64,000 bases of DNA from Agelas oroides (lineage: Eukaryota; Porifera; Demospongiae; Agelasida; Agelasidae): assembly GCA_949130485.1 (NCBI GenBank), contig OX422205.1, positions 4,632,415 to 4,696,414 on the forward strand. The letters run 5' to 3'. The notes beneath the pieces were generated by a model, which saw nothing but the letters and a program-made list of their open reading frames with translations, did no database searches and was not told the origin of the DNA. This document shows positions 38,401 to 51,397 of this stretch, piece by piece; within the stretch, counting starts at the first letter, position 1, and every line of letters begins with the position of its first letter. Both the position numbers and the translations under genes were made by a program.

Positions 38401-41400
38401 AGCCTTGGTAGAATATAGTAGAGCCATGGTAGAGTGTAGTAGAGCCACGCAGAGCAAAGTAGAGCCATAGTAGAGTGAAGTAGAACCAAGAAGAGCCATT
38501 GTAGAGTGTAGTACAGTCATGTGGAGCCGAGTGGAGGCGTGGTACAGTGTAGTAGAGGAAAGTAGAGTCAACTAGAGCCATGGTAGAATGTAGTAGAGTA
38601 AGGTACAGTCAAGTAGAGCCATGGTAGAGTGTAGTAGAGTCATGTAGAGCCAAGTTGAGCCTTGGTAGAATGTAGTAGAACCATGGTAGAGTGTAGTAGA
38701 GCCACGTAGAGCAAAGTAGAGCCATAGTAGAGTGAAGTAGAACCATGTAGAGCCATTGTAGACTGAAGTAGAGTCATGTGGAGCCGAGTAGAGGCATGGT
38801 AGAGTGTAGTAGAGGAAAGTAGAGTCAAGTAGAGGATTTGTACAATGTAGTAGAGTCATGTACAGTCAAGTAGAGCCATGGTAGAGTGTAGTAGAGTGAA
38901 GTAGAGTCAAGTACGGCCATGGTACAATGTAGTAGAGTCATGTACAGTCAAGTAGAGCTTTCGTAGAATGTAGAAGAGCCAGCAGACTGTAGTAGTGCCA
39001 GGTACAGCCAAGTAGATCCATGGTAGAGTGTAGTAGAGTCACGTCGAAGCTAGTAGAGCCACGGTAGAATGTACATGAGTAATGATAGAGTGCAGTGGAG
39101 CTAAGTAGAACCAAGTAGAGCCATGGTAGGGTGTAGTGGAGTCAAGTAGAGTCAAGAAGAGCAATGGTGGAATGAAGTAGAATCATGTAGATCAAGAAGA
39201 GCCTTGGTAGAATGTAGTAGAACCATGGTAGAGTGTAGTAGAGCGAAGTACAGTCAAGCACGGCCATGGTACAATGTAGTAGATTCATGTAGAGTCAAGT
39301 AGAAACTTGGCAGAATGTAGTAGAGCCATGGCAGACTGTAGTAGTGCCAGGTACAGCCAAGTAGATCCATGGTAGAGTGTAGTAGAGTCATGTGGAAGCT
39401 AGTAGAGCCACGGTAGAATGTAGAAGATTAATGATAGAGTGTAGTAGAGCTAAGTAGAACTAAGTTGAGCCATGGTAGAGTGTAGTAGAGTCAAGTACAG
39501 TCAAGAAGAGCAATGGTGGAAAGAAGTAGAGTCATGTAAAGTCAAGTAGAGCCTTGGTATAGAATGTAGTAGAGCCATGGTAGAGTGCAGTAGAGACACG
39601 TAGAGCCATTGTAGGGTGTAGTAGAGTCATGTGGAGCCGAGTAAAGGCGTGGTAGAGTGTAGTAGAGGAAAGTAGAGTCAAATAGAGCCATGGTAGAGTG
39701 TAGTAGAGTGAAGTAGAGTCATGTAGAGCCATGGTGTAGTATAGTAGAGTGAAATAGAGTAAAGTACGGCCATAATAGAATGCAGTAGAGTCATGTAGAG
39801 TCAAGTAGAGCCTTGGTAGAATGTAGTAGAGCCAGCAGACTGTAGTAGTGCCAGGTACAGCGAAGTAGAACCATGGTAGAGTGTAGTAGAGTCATGTCTA
39901 AGCTAGGCGAGCCACGATAGAATGTAGAAGAGTAATGATAGAGTGTAGGAGAGCTAAGTAGAACCAAGTAGAGCTATGGTAGAGTGTAGTGGAGTCAAGT
40001 AGAGTCAAGAAGAGCAATGGTGGAATGAAGTAGAGTCATATAGATCAAGTAGAGCCTTGGTAGAATGTAGTAGAGCCACGGTAGAGTGTAGTAGAGCCAG
40101 GTACAGCCAAGTAGATCCATGGTAGTGTGTAGTAGAGTTATGTCGAAGCTAGTAGAGCTACGGTAGAATGTAGAAGAGTAATGATAGAGTGTAGTAGAGC
40201 TAAGTAGAACCAAGTAGAGCCATGGTAGAGTGTAGTGGAGTCCAGTAGAGTCAAGAAGAGCAATGGTGGAATGAAGTAGAATCATGTAGATCAAGTGGAG
40301 CCTTGGTAGAATCTAGTAGAGCCATGGTAGAGTGTAGTAGAGCGACGTAGAGCAAAGTAGAAACATAGTAGAGTGAAGTAGAACCAAGTAGAGCCATTGT
40401 AGAGTGTAGTAGAGTCATGTGGAGCCGAGTTGAGGCATGTTAGAGTGTAGTAGAGGAAAGTAGAGTCAAGTAGAGCGACAGTACAATGTAGTAGAATCAT
40501 GTAGAGTCAAGTAGAGCCATGGTAGAGTGTAGTAGAGTCATATAGAGTCAAATAGAGCCATGGTAGAATGTAGTAGAGTGAAGTAAAGTCAGGTAAGGCC
40601 ATGGTAGAATGTAGTAGAGTCATGTAGAGTCAAGTAGAGACTTGGTAGAATGTAGTAGAGCCATGGCAGAATGTAGTAGTGCCAGGTACAGCCAAGTAAA
40701 TCCATGGTAGAGTGTAGTAGAGTCATGTCGAAGCTGGGAGAGCCACGGTAGAATGTAGAAGAGTAATCATAGAGTGTAGTAGAGATAAGTAGGAACAAGT
40801 ACAGCCATGGTAGAGTGTAGTAGAGTCAAGTAGAGTCAAGAACAGCAATGGTGGAATGAAGTAGAGCCATGTAGAGTCAAGTAGAGCCTTGGTAGAATAT
40901 AGTAGAGCCATGGTAGAGTGTAGTAGAGCCACGCAGAGTAAAGTAGGGCCATAGTAGAGTGAAGAAGAACCAAGAAGAGCCATTGTAGAGTGTAGGAGAG
41001 TCATGTGGAGCCGAGTGGAGGCGTGGTATAGTGTAGTAGAGGAAAGTAGAGTTAACTAGAGCCATGGTAGAATGTAGTAGAGTAAGGTACAGTCAAGTAG
41101 AGCCATGGTAGAGTGTAGTAGAGTCATGTAGAGTCAAGTAGAGCCATGGTAGGGTGTAGTAGAGTGAAGTAGAGTCAAGTTCGGTCATGGTAGAATGTAG
41201 TAGAGTCATGTAGAGTCAAGTAGAGCCATGGTAGAGTGTAGTGGCGTGAAGTAGAGTCAAGTACGGTTATGGTAGAATGTAGTAGAGCCTTGGCAGACTG
41301 TAGTAGTGCCAGGTGCAGCCAAGTCGATCAATGGTAGTGTGTAGTAGAGTCATGTCGAAGCAAGTAGAGCCACGGTAGAATGTAGAAGAGTAATGATAGA

Positions 41401-43413
41401 GTGTAGTAGAGATAAGTAGAACCAAGTAGAGCCATGGTAGAGGGTAGTAGAGCCATGGTAGAGTGTAGTAGAGCAAAGTAGAGCCATAGCAGGATGAAGT
41501 AGAACCAAGTAGAGCCATTATAGAGTGTAGTAGAGTCATGTGGAGCCGAGTAGAGGCGTGGTAGAGTGTAGTAGAGGAAAGTAGAGTCAAGTAGAGCCAT
41601 GGTAGAATGTAGTAGAGTCATGTAGAGTCAAGTAGAGCCTTGGTAGACTGTAGTAGAGTCATGAAGAGACAAGTTGAGCGATGGCAGAGTGTAGTAGAGT
41701 CAAGTAGAGTCAAGTACGGCCATGGTAGAATGTAGTAGAGTGTTGTACAGTCACGTAGAGCCTTGGTAGAATGTAGTAGAGCCAAGGTAGACTGTAGTAG
41801 TATCAGGTACATCCAAGCAGATCCATGGTAGAGTGTAATAGAGTCATGTAGAGTCATGTAGAGACATGGTAGAGTGTAGAAGAGTGAAGTAGAGTCAAGT
41901 AGAGCCTTGGTAGAATGTAGTAGAGCCATGGTAGAGTGTAGTAGAGCCACGTACAGCAAAGTAGAGCCATAGTAGAGCGAAGTAGAACCAAGTAGAACCA
42001 TGGTAGAGTGTAGTAGAGTCAAGTAGAGTCAAGAAGAGCAATGGTGGAAACAAGTAGAGTCATGTAGAGTCAAGTAGTGCCTTGGTAGAATATAGTAGAG
42101 CCATGGTAGAGTGTAATAGAGCCACGCAGAGCAAAGTAGAGCCATAGTAGAGCGAAGTAGAACCAAGTAGAGCCATGGTAGAGTGTTGTAGAGTCAAGTA
42201 GAGTCAAGAAGAGCAATGGTGGAAACAAGTAGAGCCATGTAGAGTCAAGTAGAGCCTTGGTAGAATATAGTAGAGCCATGGTAGAGTGTAGTAGAGCCAC
42301 GCAGAGCAAAGTAGAGCCATAGTAGAGTGAAGTAGAACCAAGAAGAGCCATTGTAGAGTGTAGTACAGTCATGTGGAGCCGAGTGGAGGCGTGGTACAGT
42401 GTAGTAGAGGAAAGTAGAGTCAACTAGAGCCATGGTAGAATGTAGTAGAGTAAGGTACAGTCAAGTAGAGCCATGGTAGAGTGTAGTAGAGTCATGTAGA
42501 GCCAAGTTGAGCCTTGGTAGAATGTAGTAGAACCATGGTAGAGTGTAGTAGAGCCACGTAGAGCAAAGTAGAGCCATAGTAGAGTGAAGTAGAACCATGT
42601 AGAGCCATTGTAGACTGAAGTAGAGTCATGTGGAGCCGAGTAGAGGCGTGGTAGAGTGTAGTAGAGGAAAGGAGAATCAAGTAGAGCAATGGTAGAATTT
42701 AGTAGAGCCATGTAGAGTCAAGTAGAGTCATGGTAGAGTGTAGTAGAGTGAAGTAGAGTCAAGTACGGCCAAGGTAGAATGTAGTAGAGTCATGTAGAGT
42801 CAGGTAGAGCCATGGTAGAGTGTAGTACAGTGAAGTAGAGTCAAGTACGGCCATGGTAGAATGTAGTAGAGTCATGTAGAGTCAAGTAGAGCCTTGGTAG
42901 AATGTAGTAGAGCCAGCAGACTGTAGTAGTGCCAGGTACAGCGAAGTAGAACCATGGTAGAGTGTAGTAGAGTCATGTCGAAGCTAGCAGAGCCACGGTT
43001 GAATGTAGAAGATTAATGATAGAGTGTAGTGGAGCTAAGTAGAACCAAGTAGAGCCATTGTAGAGTGTAGTGGAGTCAAGTAGAGTCAAGAAGAGCAATG
43101 GTTGAATGAAGTAGAATCATGTAGATAAAGTAGAGCCTTGGTAGAATGTAGTAGAGCCATGGTAGAGTGTAGTAGAGCCACGTAGAGCAAAGCAGAGCCT
43201 TAGTAGAGTGAAGTAGAACAAAGTAGAGCAATTTTAGACTGTAGTAGAGTCATGTGGTGCCGAGTAGATGTGTGGTAGATTGTGGTAGAGGAAAGTAGAG
43301 TCAAGTAGAGCCATGGTAGAATGTAGTAGAGTCATGTAGAGTCGAGTAGAGCCATGGTAGAGTGTAGTAGTGCCATATAGAGTCCAGTAGAGCAATGGTA
43401 GAGTGTAGTAGAG
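32494..43413. repeat. Higher-order unit H2' (10,920 bp), copy of H2 with an internal duplication
   Basis: H2' matches H2 at a constant spacing of 15,052 bp from about 32,600 to 38,790. After that it matches at 18,904 bp, because 3,852 bp have been duplicated inside it. It shares all the private H2 features I checked: the 337-bp deletion, CATATATAGTC, ACTGTATGTAGAG and TAGAGCCAAG. It is nearly identical to H2, with only scattered single-base differences such as 34,397 (AATGAAG for AATGTAG) and 36,049 (GGCGAG for GGAGAG). Confidence 0.9.
34944..42647. repeat. 3,852-bp tandem duplication (34,944-38,795 and 38,796-42,647)
   Basis: Sequence from about 34.9 kb to 38.8 kb repeats at a spacing of 3,852 bp. 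The central join is visible. At 38,781-38,790 the bases match the right-hand end (GAGCCGAGTA, as near 42,640). From 38,796 onward they match the left-hand start (CATGG, then GAAAGTAGAGTCAAG and the GGATTTGTAC variant of 34,983). The join lies between 38,790 and about 38,819. The range depends on whether the C/T difference at the CpG in GGCGTGG is a true marker or a recurrent mutation. Private changes such as GGCGAG (36,049 and 39,901) are in both copies, so this duplication is later than the 15-kb one. Confidence 0.92.
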
Positions 43414-46400
43414 TCAAGTAGAGTCAAGTACGGCCATGGTAGAATGTAGTAGAGTCATGTAGAGACAAGTAGAGACTTGGTAGAATGTAGTAGAGCCATG
43501 GCAGACTGTAGTAGTGCCAGGTACAGCCAAGTAGATCCATGGTAGAGTGTGGTAGAGTCTTGTCGAAGCTAGTAGAGCCACGGTAGAATGTAGAAGAGTA
43601 ATGATAGAGTGTAGTAGAGCTAAGTAGTACCAAGTTGAGCCATGGTAGAGTGTAGTAGAGTCAAGTAGAGTCCAGAAGAGCAATGGTGGAAAGAAGTAGA
43701 GTCATGTAAACTCAAGTAGAGCCTTGGTAGGATGTAGTAGAGCTATGGTAGAGTGCGGTGGAGCCACGTAGAGCCATTGTAGAGTGTAGTAGAGTCATGT
43801 GGAGCCGAGCAGAGGCGTGGTAGAGTGTAGTAGAGTAAAGTAGAGTCAAGTAGAGCCATGGTAGAGTGTAGTAGAGTGAAGTAGAGTCAAGTACGGTCAT
43901 GGTACAACGTTGTAGAGTCATGTAGAGTCAAGTAGACCCGTGGTAGAATATAGTAGAGCCATGGTAGAGTGTAGTAGAGTCACGTAGAGCAAAGTAGAGC
44001 CCTATTAGAGTGAAGTAGAACCAAGTAGAGCCATTGTAGAGTGTAGTAGAGTCATGTGGAGCCGAGTAGAGGCGTGGTAGAGTGTAGTAGAGGAAAGTAG
44101 AGTCAAGTAGAGCCATGGTAGAATGTAGTAGAGTCATGTAGAGTCAAGTAGAGCCATGGTAGAGTGTTGTACAGTGAAGTAGAGTCAAGTACGGCCATGG
44201 TAGAATGTAGTAGAGTCATGTAGAGTCAAGTAGAGCCATGGTAGAATGTAGTAGAGTCATGTAGAGTCAAGTAGAGCCATGGTAGAGTGTAGTACAGTGA
44301 AGTAGAGTCAAGTACGGCCATGGTAGAATGTAGTAGAGTCATGTAGAGTCAAGTAGAGCCTTGGTAGAATGTAGTAAAACCAGCAGACTGTAGTAGTGCC
44401 AGGTACAGCCAAGTAGAACCATGGTAGAGTGTAGTAGAGTCATGTCGAAGCTAGTAGAGCCACGGTAGAATGTAGAAGATTAATGATAGAGTGTAGTGGA
44501 GCTAAGTAGAAGCAAGTAGAGCCATGGTAGAGTGTAGTGGAGTCAAGTAGAGTGAAGAAGAGCAATGGTTGAATGAAGTAGAATCATGTAGATCAAGTAG
44601 AGCCTTGGTAGAATGTAGTAGAGCCATGGTAGAGTGTAGTAGAGCCACGTAGAGGAAAGTAGAGCCATAGTAGAGTGAAGTAGAACCATGTAGAGCCACT
44701 GTAGAGTGTAGTAGAATCATGTGGAGCCGAGTAGAGGTGTGGTAGAGTGTAGTAGAGGAAAGTAGAGTCAAGTAGAGCCATGGTAGTATGTAGTAGAGTC
44801 ATGTAGAGTCAAGTAGAGCCATGGTAGAGTATAGAAGAGTAATGATAGTGTGTAGTAGAGGTAAGTAGAACCAAGTAGGGCCATGGTAGAGTGAAGTGGA
44901 GTTAAGTAGAGCCAAGAAGAGCAATGGTGCAATGAAGTAGAATCATGTAGATCAAGTAGAGCCTTGGTAGAATGTAGTAGAGACATGGTAGAATGAAGTA
45001 GAGCCACGTACTGCAAAGTAGAGCGATAGTAGAGTGAAGTAGAACCAAGTAGAGCCATTGCAGGGTGTAGTAGAGTCATGTAGAGTCAAGTAGAGCCATG
45101 GTAGAGGGCAGTACAGTCATATAGAGTCAAGTAGAGAAATGGTAGAGTGTAGTAGAATGAAGAAGAGTCAAGTACGGCCATAGTAGAATGTAGTAGAGTC
45201 ATGTAGAGTCAAGTAGAAACTTGGTAAAATGTAGTAGAGACATGGTAGACTCTAATTGTTACAGCCAAGTAGATCCATGGTAGAGTGTAGGAGACTCATG
45301 TGGAGCAAAGTTGAGGCGTGGTAGAGTGTAGTAGAGGAAAGTAGAGTCAAGTAGAGCCATTGTAGAATGTAGTAGAGTCATGTAGAGTCAAGTAGAGCCA
45401 TGGTAGAGTTTAGTAGAGTGAAGTAGAGTCAAGTACGGCCATGGTAGAATGTAGTAGAGTCATGTAGAGTCAAGTAGAGCCTTGGTAGAATGTAGTAGAG
45501 CCAGCAGACTGTAGTAGTGCCAGGTACAGCCAAGTAGATCCATGGTAGAGTGTAGTAGAGTCATGTCGAAGCTAGTAGAGCCACGGTAGAATGTAGAAGA
45601 GTAATGCTAGAGTGCAGTGGTGCTAAGTAGAACCAAGTAGAGCCATGGTAGAGTGTAGTGGAGTCAAGTAGAGTCAAGAAGACCAATGGTGGAATGAAGT
45701 AGAATCATGTAGAGTCAAGTAGAGTCTTGGTAGAATGTAGTACAATCGTGTAGAGTCAAGTAGAGACTTGGTAGATTGTAGTAAAGGAAAGTAGAGTCAA
45801 ATAGAGCCATGGTAGAATGTAGTAGAGTCATGTAGAGTCAAGTAGAGCCATGGTAGAGTGTAGTAGAGTCATATAGAGTCATGTAGAGCCATGGTAGAGT
45901 GTAGTAGAGTGAAGAAGAGTGAAGTACGTCCATGGTAGAATGTAGTAGAGTCATGTAGAGTCAAGTAGACACTTGGTAAAATGTAGTAGAGCCATGGCAG
46001 ACTGTAGTAGTGCCAGGTACAGCCAAGTAGATCCATGGTAGCGTGTAGTAGAGTCATGTCGAAGCTAGTAGAGCCACGGTAGAATGTAGAAGAGTAATGA
46101 TAGAGTGTAGTAAAGATAAGTAGAAACAAGTACAGCCATGGTAGAGTGTAGTAGAGTCAAGTAGAGTCAAGAAGAGCAATGGTCGAATGAAGTAGAGTCA
46201 TGTAGAGTCAAGTAGAGCCTTTGTAGAATATAGTAGAGCCATGGTAGAGTGTAGTAGAGCCACGTAGATCAAAGTAGAGCAATAATAGAGTGAAGTAGAA
46301 CCAAGTAGAGCCATTGTAGAGTGCAGTAGAGTCATGTGGACCCGAGTGGAGGCATGGTAGAGTGTAGTAGAGGAAAGTAGAGTCAAGTAGAGGATTTGTA

Positions 46401-49400
46401 CAATGTAGTAGAGTCATGTACAGTCAAGTAGAGCCATGGTAGAGTGTAGTAGAGTGAAGTAGAGTCAAGTACGGCCATGGTACAATGTAGTAGAGTCATG
46501 TACAGTCAAGTAGAGCCTTCATAGAATGTAGAAGAGCCAGCAGACTGTAGTAGTGCCAGGTACAGCCAAGTAGATCCATGGTAGAGTGTAGTAGAGTCAC
46601 GTCGAAGCTAGTAGAGCCACGGTAGAATGTACATGAGTAATGATAGAGTGCAGTGGAGCTAAGTAGAACCAAGTAGAGCCATGGTAGGGTGTAGTGGAGT
46701 CAAGTAGAGTCAAGAAGAGCAATGGTGGAATGAAGTAGAATCATGTAGATCAAGAAGAGCCTTGGTAGAATGTAGTAGAACCATGGTAGAGTGTAGTAGA
46801 GCGAAGTACAGTCAAGCACGGCCATGGTACAATGTAGTAGATTCATGTAGAGTCAAGTAGAAACTTGGCAGAATGTAGTAGAGCCATGGCAGACTGTAGT
46901 AGTGCCAGGTACAGCCAAGTAGATCCATGGTAGAGTGTAGTAGAGTCATGTGGAAGCTAGTAGAGCCACGGTAGAATGTAGAAGATTAATGATAGAGTGT
47001 AGTAGAGCTAAGTAGAACTAAGTTGAGCCATGGTAGAGTGTAGTAGAGTCAAGTACAGTCAAGAAGAGCAATGGTGGAAAGAATTAGAGTCATGTAAAGT
47101 CAAGTAGAGCCTTGGTATAGAATGTAGTAGAGCCATGGTAGAGTGCAGTAGAGACACGTAGAGCCATTGTAGGGTGTAGTAGAGTCATGTGGAGACGAGT
47201 AAAGGCGTGGTAGAGTGTAGTAGAGGAAAGTAGAGTCAAATAGAGCCATGGTAGAGTGTAGTAGAGTGAAGTAGAGTCATGTAGAGCCATGGTGTAGTAT
47301 AGTAGAGTAAAATAGAGTGAAGTACGGCCATAATAGAATGCAGTAGAGTCATGTAGAGTCAAGTAGAGCCTTGGTAGAATGTAGTAGAGCCAGCAGACTG
47401 TAGTAGTGCCAGGTACAGCGAAGTAGAACCATGGTAGAGTGTAGTAGAGTCATGTCTAAGCTAGGAGAGCCACGGTAGAATGTAGAAGAGTAATGATAGA
47501 GTGTAGGAGAGCTAAGTAGAACCAAGTAGAGCTATGGTAGAGTGTAGTGGAGTCAAGTAGAGTCAAGAAGAGCAATGGTGGAATGAAGTAGAGTCATATA
47601 GATCAAGTAGAGCCTTGGTAGAATGTAGTAGAGCCACGGTAGAGTGTAGTAGAGCCAGGTACAGCCAAGTAGATCCATGGTAGTGTGTAGTAGAGTTATG
47701 TCGAAGCTAGTAGAGCTACGGTAGAATGTAGAAGAGTAATGATAGAGTGTAGTAGAGCTAAGTAGAACCAAGTAGAGCCATGGTAGAGTGTAGTGGAGTC
47801 CAGTAGAGTCAAGAAGAGCAATGGTGGAATGAAGTAGAATCATGTAGATCAAGTGGAGCCTTGGTAGAATGTAGTAGAGCCATGGTAGAGTGTAGTAGAG
47901 CGACGTAGAGCAAAGTAGAAACATAGTAGAGTGAAGTAGAACCAAGTAGAGCCATTGTAGAGTGTAGTAGAGTCATGTGGAGCCGAGTAGAGGCATGTTA
48001 GAGTGTCGTAGAGGAAAGTAGAGTCAAGTAGAGCGACAGTACAATGTAGTAGAATCATGTAGAGTCAAGTAGAGCCATGGTAGAGTGTAGTAGAGTCATA
48101 TAGAGTCAAATAGAGCCAAGGTAGAATGTAGTAGAGTGAAGTAAAGTCAAGTAAGGCCATGGTAGAATGTAGTAGAGTCATGTAGAGTCAAGTAGAGACT
48201 TGGTAGAATGTAGTAGAGCCATGGCAGAATGTAGTAGTGCCAGGTACAGCCAAGTAGATCCATGGTAGTGTGTAGTAGAGTTATGTCGAAGCTAGTAGAG
48301 CTACGGTAGAATGTAGAAGAGTAATCATAGAGTGTAGTAGAGCTAAGTAGAACCAAGTAGAGCCATGTTAGAGTGTAGTGGAGTCCAGTAGAGTCAAGAA
48401 GAGCAATGGTGGAATGAAGTAGAATCATGTAGATCAAGTGGAGCCTTGGTAGAATGTAGTAGAGCCATGGTAGAGTGTAGTAGAGCGACGTAGAGCAAAG
48501 TAGAAACATAGTAGAGTGAAGTAGAACCAAGTAGAGCCATTGTAGAGTGTAGTAGAGTCATGTGGAGCCGAGTAGAGGCATGTTAGAGTGTAGTAGAGGA
48601 AAGTAGAGTCAAGTAGAGCGACAGTACAATGTAGTAGAATCATGTAGAGTCAAGTAGAGCGACAGTACAATGTAGTAGAATCATGTAGAGTCAAGTAGAG
48701 CCATGGTAGAGTGTAGTAGAGTCATATAGAGTCAAATAGAGCCATGGTAGAATGTAGTAGAGTGAAGTAAAGTCAAGTAAGGCCATGGTAGAATGTAGTA
48801 GAGTCATGTAGAGTCAAGTAGAGACTTGGTAGAATGTAGTAGAGCCATGGCAGAATGTAGTAGTGCCAGGTACAGCCAAGTAAATCCATGGTAGAGTGTA
48901 GTAGAGTCATGTCGAAGCTGGGAGAGCCACGGTAGAATGTAGAAGAGTAATCATAGAGTGTAGTAGAGATAAATAGGAACAAGTACAGCCATGGTAGAGT
49001 GTAGTAGAGTCAAGTAGAGTCAAGAACAGCAATGGTGGAATGAAGTAGAGCCATGTAGAGTCAAGTAGAGCCTTGGTAGAATATAGCAGAGCCATGGTAG
49101 AGTGTAGTAGAGCCACGCAGAGTAAAGTAGAGCCGTAGTAGAGTGAAGAAGAACCAAGAAGAGCCATTGTAGAGTGTAGGAGAGTCATGTGGAGCCGAGT
49201 GGAGGCGTGGTATAGTGTAGTAGAGGAAAGTAGAGTTAACTAGGGCCATGGTAGAATGTAGTAGAGTAAGGTACAGTCAAGTATAGCCATGGTAGAGTGT
49301 AGTAGAGTCATGTAGAGTCAAGTAGAGCCATGGTAGGGTGTAGTAGAGTGAAGTAGAGTCAAATTCGGTCATGGTAGAATGTAGTAGAGTCATGTAGAGT

Positions 49401-51397
49401 CAAGTAGAGCCATGGTAGAGTGTAGTGGCGTGAAGTAGAGTCAAGTACGGTTATGGTAGAATGTAGTAGAGCCTTGGCAGACTGTAGTAGTGCCAGGTGC
49501 AGCCAAGTCGATCAATGGTAGTGTGTAGTAGAGCGAAGTAGAACCAAGTAGAGCCATGGTAGAGTGTTGTAGAGTCAAGTAGAGTCAAGAAGAGCAATGG
49601 TGGAAACAAGTAGAGCCATGTAGAGTCAAGTAGAGCCTTGGTAGAATATAGTAGAGCCATGGTAGAGTGTAGTAGAGCCACGCAGAGCAAAGTAGAGCCA
49701 TAGTAGAGTGAAGTGGAACCAAGAAGAGCCATTGCAGAGTGTAGTAGAGTCATGCGGAGCCGAGTGCAGGCGTGGTAGAGTGTAGTAGAGGAAAGTAGGT
49801 CAAGTAGAGGCATGGTAGAATGTAGTAGAGTAAGGTAGAGTCAAGTAGATCCATGGTAGAGTGTAGTAGAGTCATGTAGAGTCAAGTAGAGCCATGGTAG
49901 GTTGTAGTAGAGTGTAGTAGAGTCAAGTTCGGCCATTGTAGAATGTAGTAGAGTCATGTAGAGTCAAGTAGAGTCATGGTAGAGTGTAGTGGAGTGAAGT
50001 AGAGTCAAGTACGGTTATGGTAGAATGTAGAAGAGCCAGCAGACTGTAGTAGTGCCAGGTACAGTCAAGTAGATCCATGGTAGAGTGTAGGAGACTCATG
50101 TGGAGCAAAGTGGAGGCGTGGTAGAGTGTAGTAGAGTATAGTAGAGTCAAGTAGAGCCATTGTAGAATGTAGTAGAGTCATGTAGAGTCAAGTAGAGCCT
50201 TGGTAGAATGTAGTAGAGCCAGCAGACTGTAGTAGTGCCAGGTACAGTCAAGTAGATCCATGGTAGAGTGTAGAGAGTCATGTCGAAGCTAGTAGAGCCA
50301 CGGTAGAATGTAGAAGAGTAATGCTAGAGTGCAGTGGTGCTAAGTAGAACCAAGTTGAGCCATGGTAGAGTGTAGTGGAGTCAAGTAGAGTCAAGAAGAC
50401 CAATGGTGGAATGAAGTAGAATCATGTAGAGTCAAGTAGAGTCTTGGTAGAATGTAGTAGAATCGTGTAGAGTCAAGTAGAGTCAAGTAGAGCCTTGGTA
50501 GAGTGTAGTAAAGGAAAGTAGAGTCAAATAGACCCATGGTAGAATGTAGTAGAGTCATGTAGAGTCAAGTAGAGCCATGGTAGAGTGTAGTAGAGTCATA
50601 TAGAGTCATGTAGAGCCATGGTAGAGTGTAGTAGAGTGAAGAAGAGTGAAGTACGGCCATGGTAGAATGTAGTAGAGTCATGTAGAGTCAAGTAGACACT
50701 TGGTAAAATGTAGTAGAGCCATGGCAGACTGTAGTAGTGCCAGGTACAGCCAAGTAGATCCATGGTAGCGTGTAGTAGAGTCATGTCGAAGCTAGTAGAG
50801 CCACGGTAGAATGTAGAAGAGTAATGATAGAGTGTAGTAGAGATAAGTAGAAACAAATACAGCCATGGTAGAGTGTAGTAGAGTCAAGTAGAGTCAAGAA
50901 GAGCAATGGTCGAATGAAGTAGAGTCATGTAGAGTCAAGTAGAGCCTTTGTAGAATATAGTAGAGCCATGGTAGAGTGTAGTAGCTCCACGTAGAGCAAA
51001 GTAGAGCCATAGTAGAGTGAAGTAGAACCAAGTAGAGCAATGGTAGAGTGTAGTAGAGTCAAGTAGAGTAAAGAAGAGCAATGGTGTAATGAAGTAGAGT
51101 TATGTAGAGTCAAGTAGAGCCTTGGTAGAATGTAGTAGAGCCATGGTAGAGTGTAGTAGAGCCACGTAGAGCAAAGTAGAGCCATAGTAGAGTGAAGTAG
51201 AACAAAGTAGAGCAATTTTAGACTGTAGTAGAGTCATGTGGAACCGAGTAGAGGCGTGGTAGATTGTAGTAGAGGTAGGTAGAGTCAAGTAGAGCCATGG
51301 TAGAATGTAGTAGAGTCATGTAGAGTCGAGTAGAGCCATGGTAGAGTGTAGTAGTGCCATATAGAGTCCAGTAGAGCAATGGTAGAGTGTAGTAGAG
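43414..51397. repeat. Higher-order unit H3' (7,984 bp), near-identical copy of H3
   Basis: H3' matches H3 at a constant spacing of 18,904 bp through the whole 7,984 bp. It includes the 123-bp duplication, the 626-bp insertion, the 41-bp doublet and the mosaic tail. Spot comparison finds only single-base differences, for example GAGTAAAGTACG at about 27,014 versus GAGTGAAGTACG, GGAGCCGAG near 28,287 versus GGAGACGAG, and CATGTGTAGC near 31,193 versus CATGTGGAGC. No length difference was seen. Confidence 0.92.
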
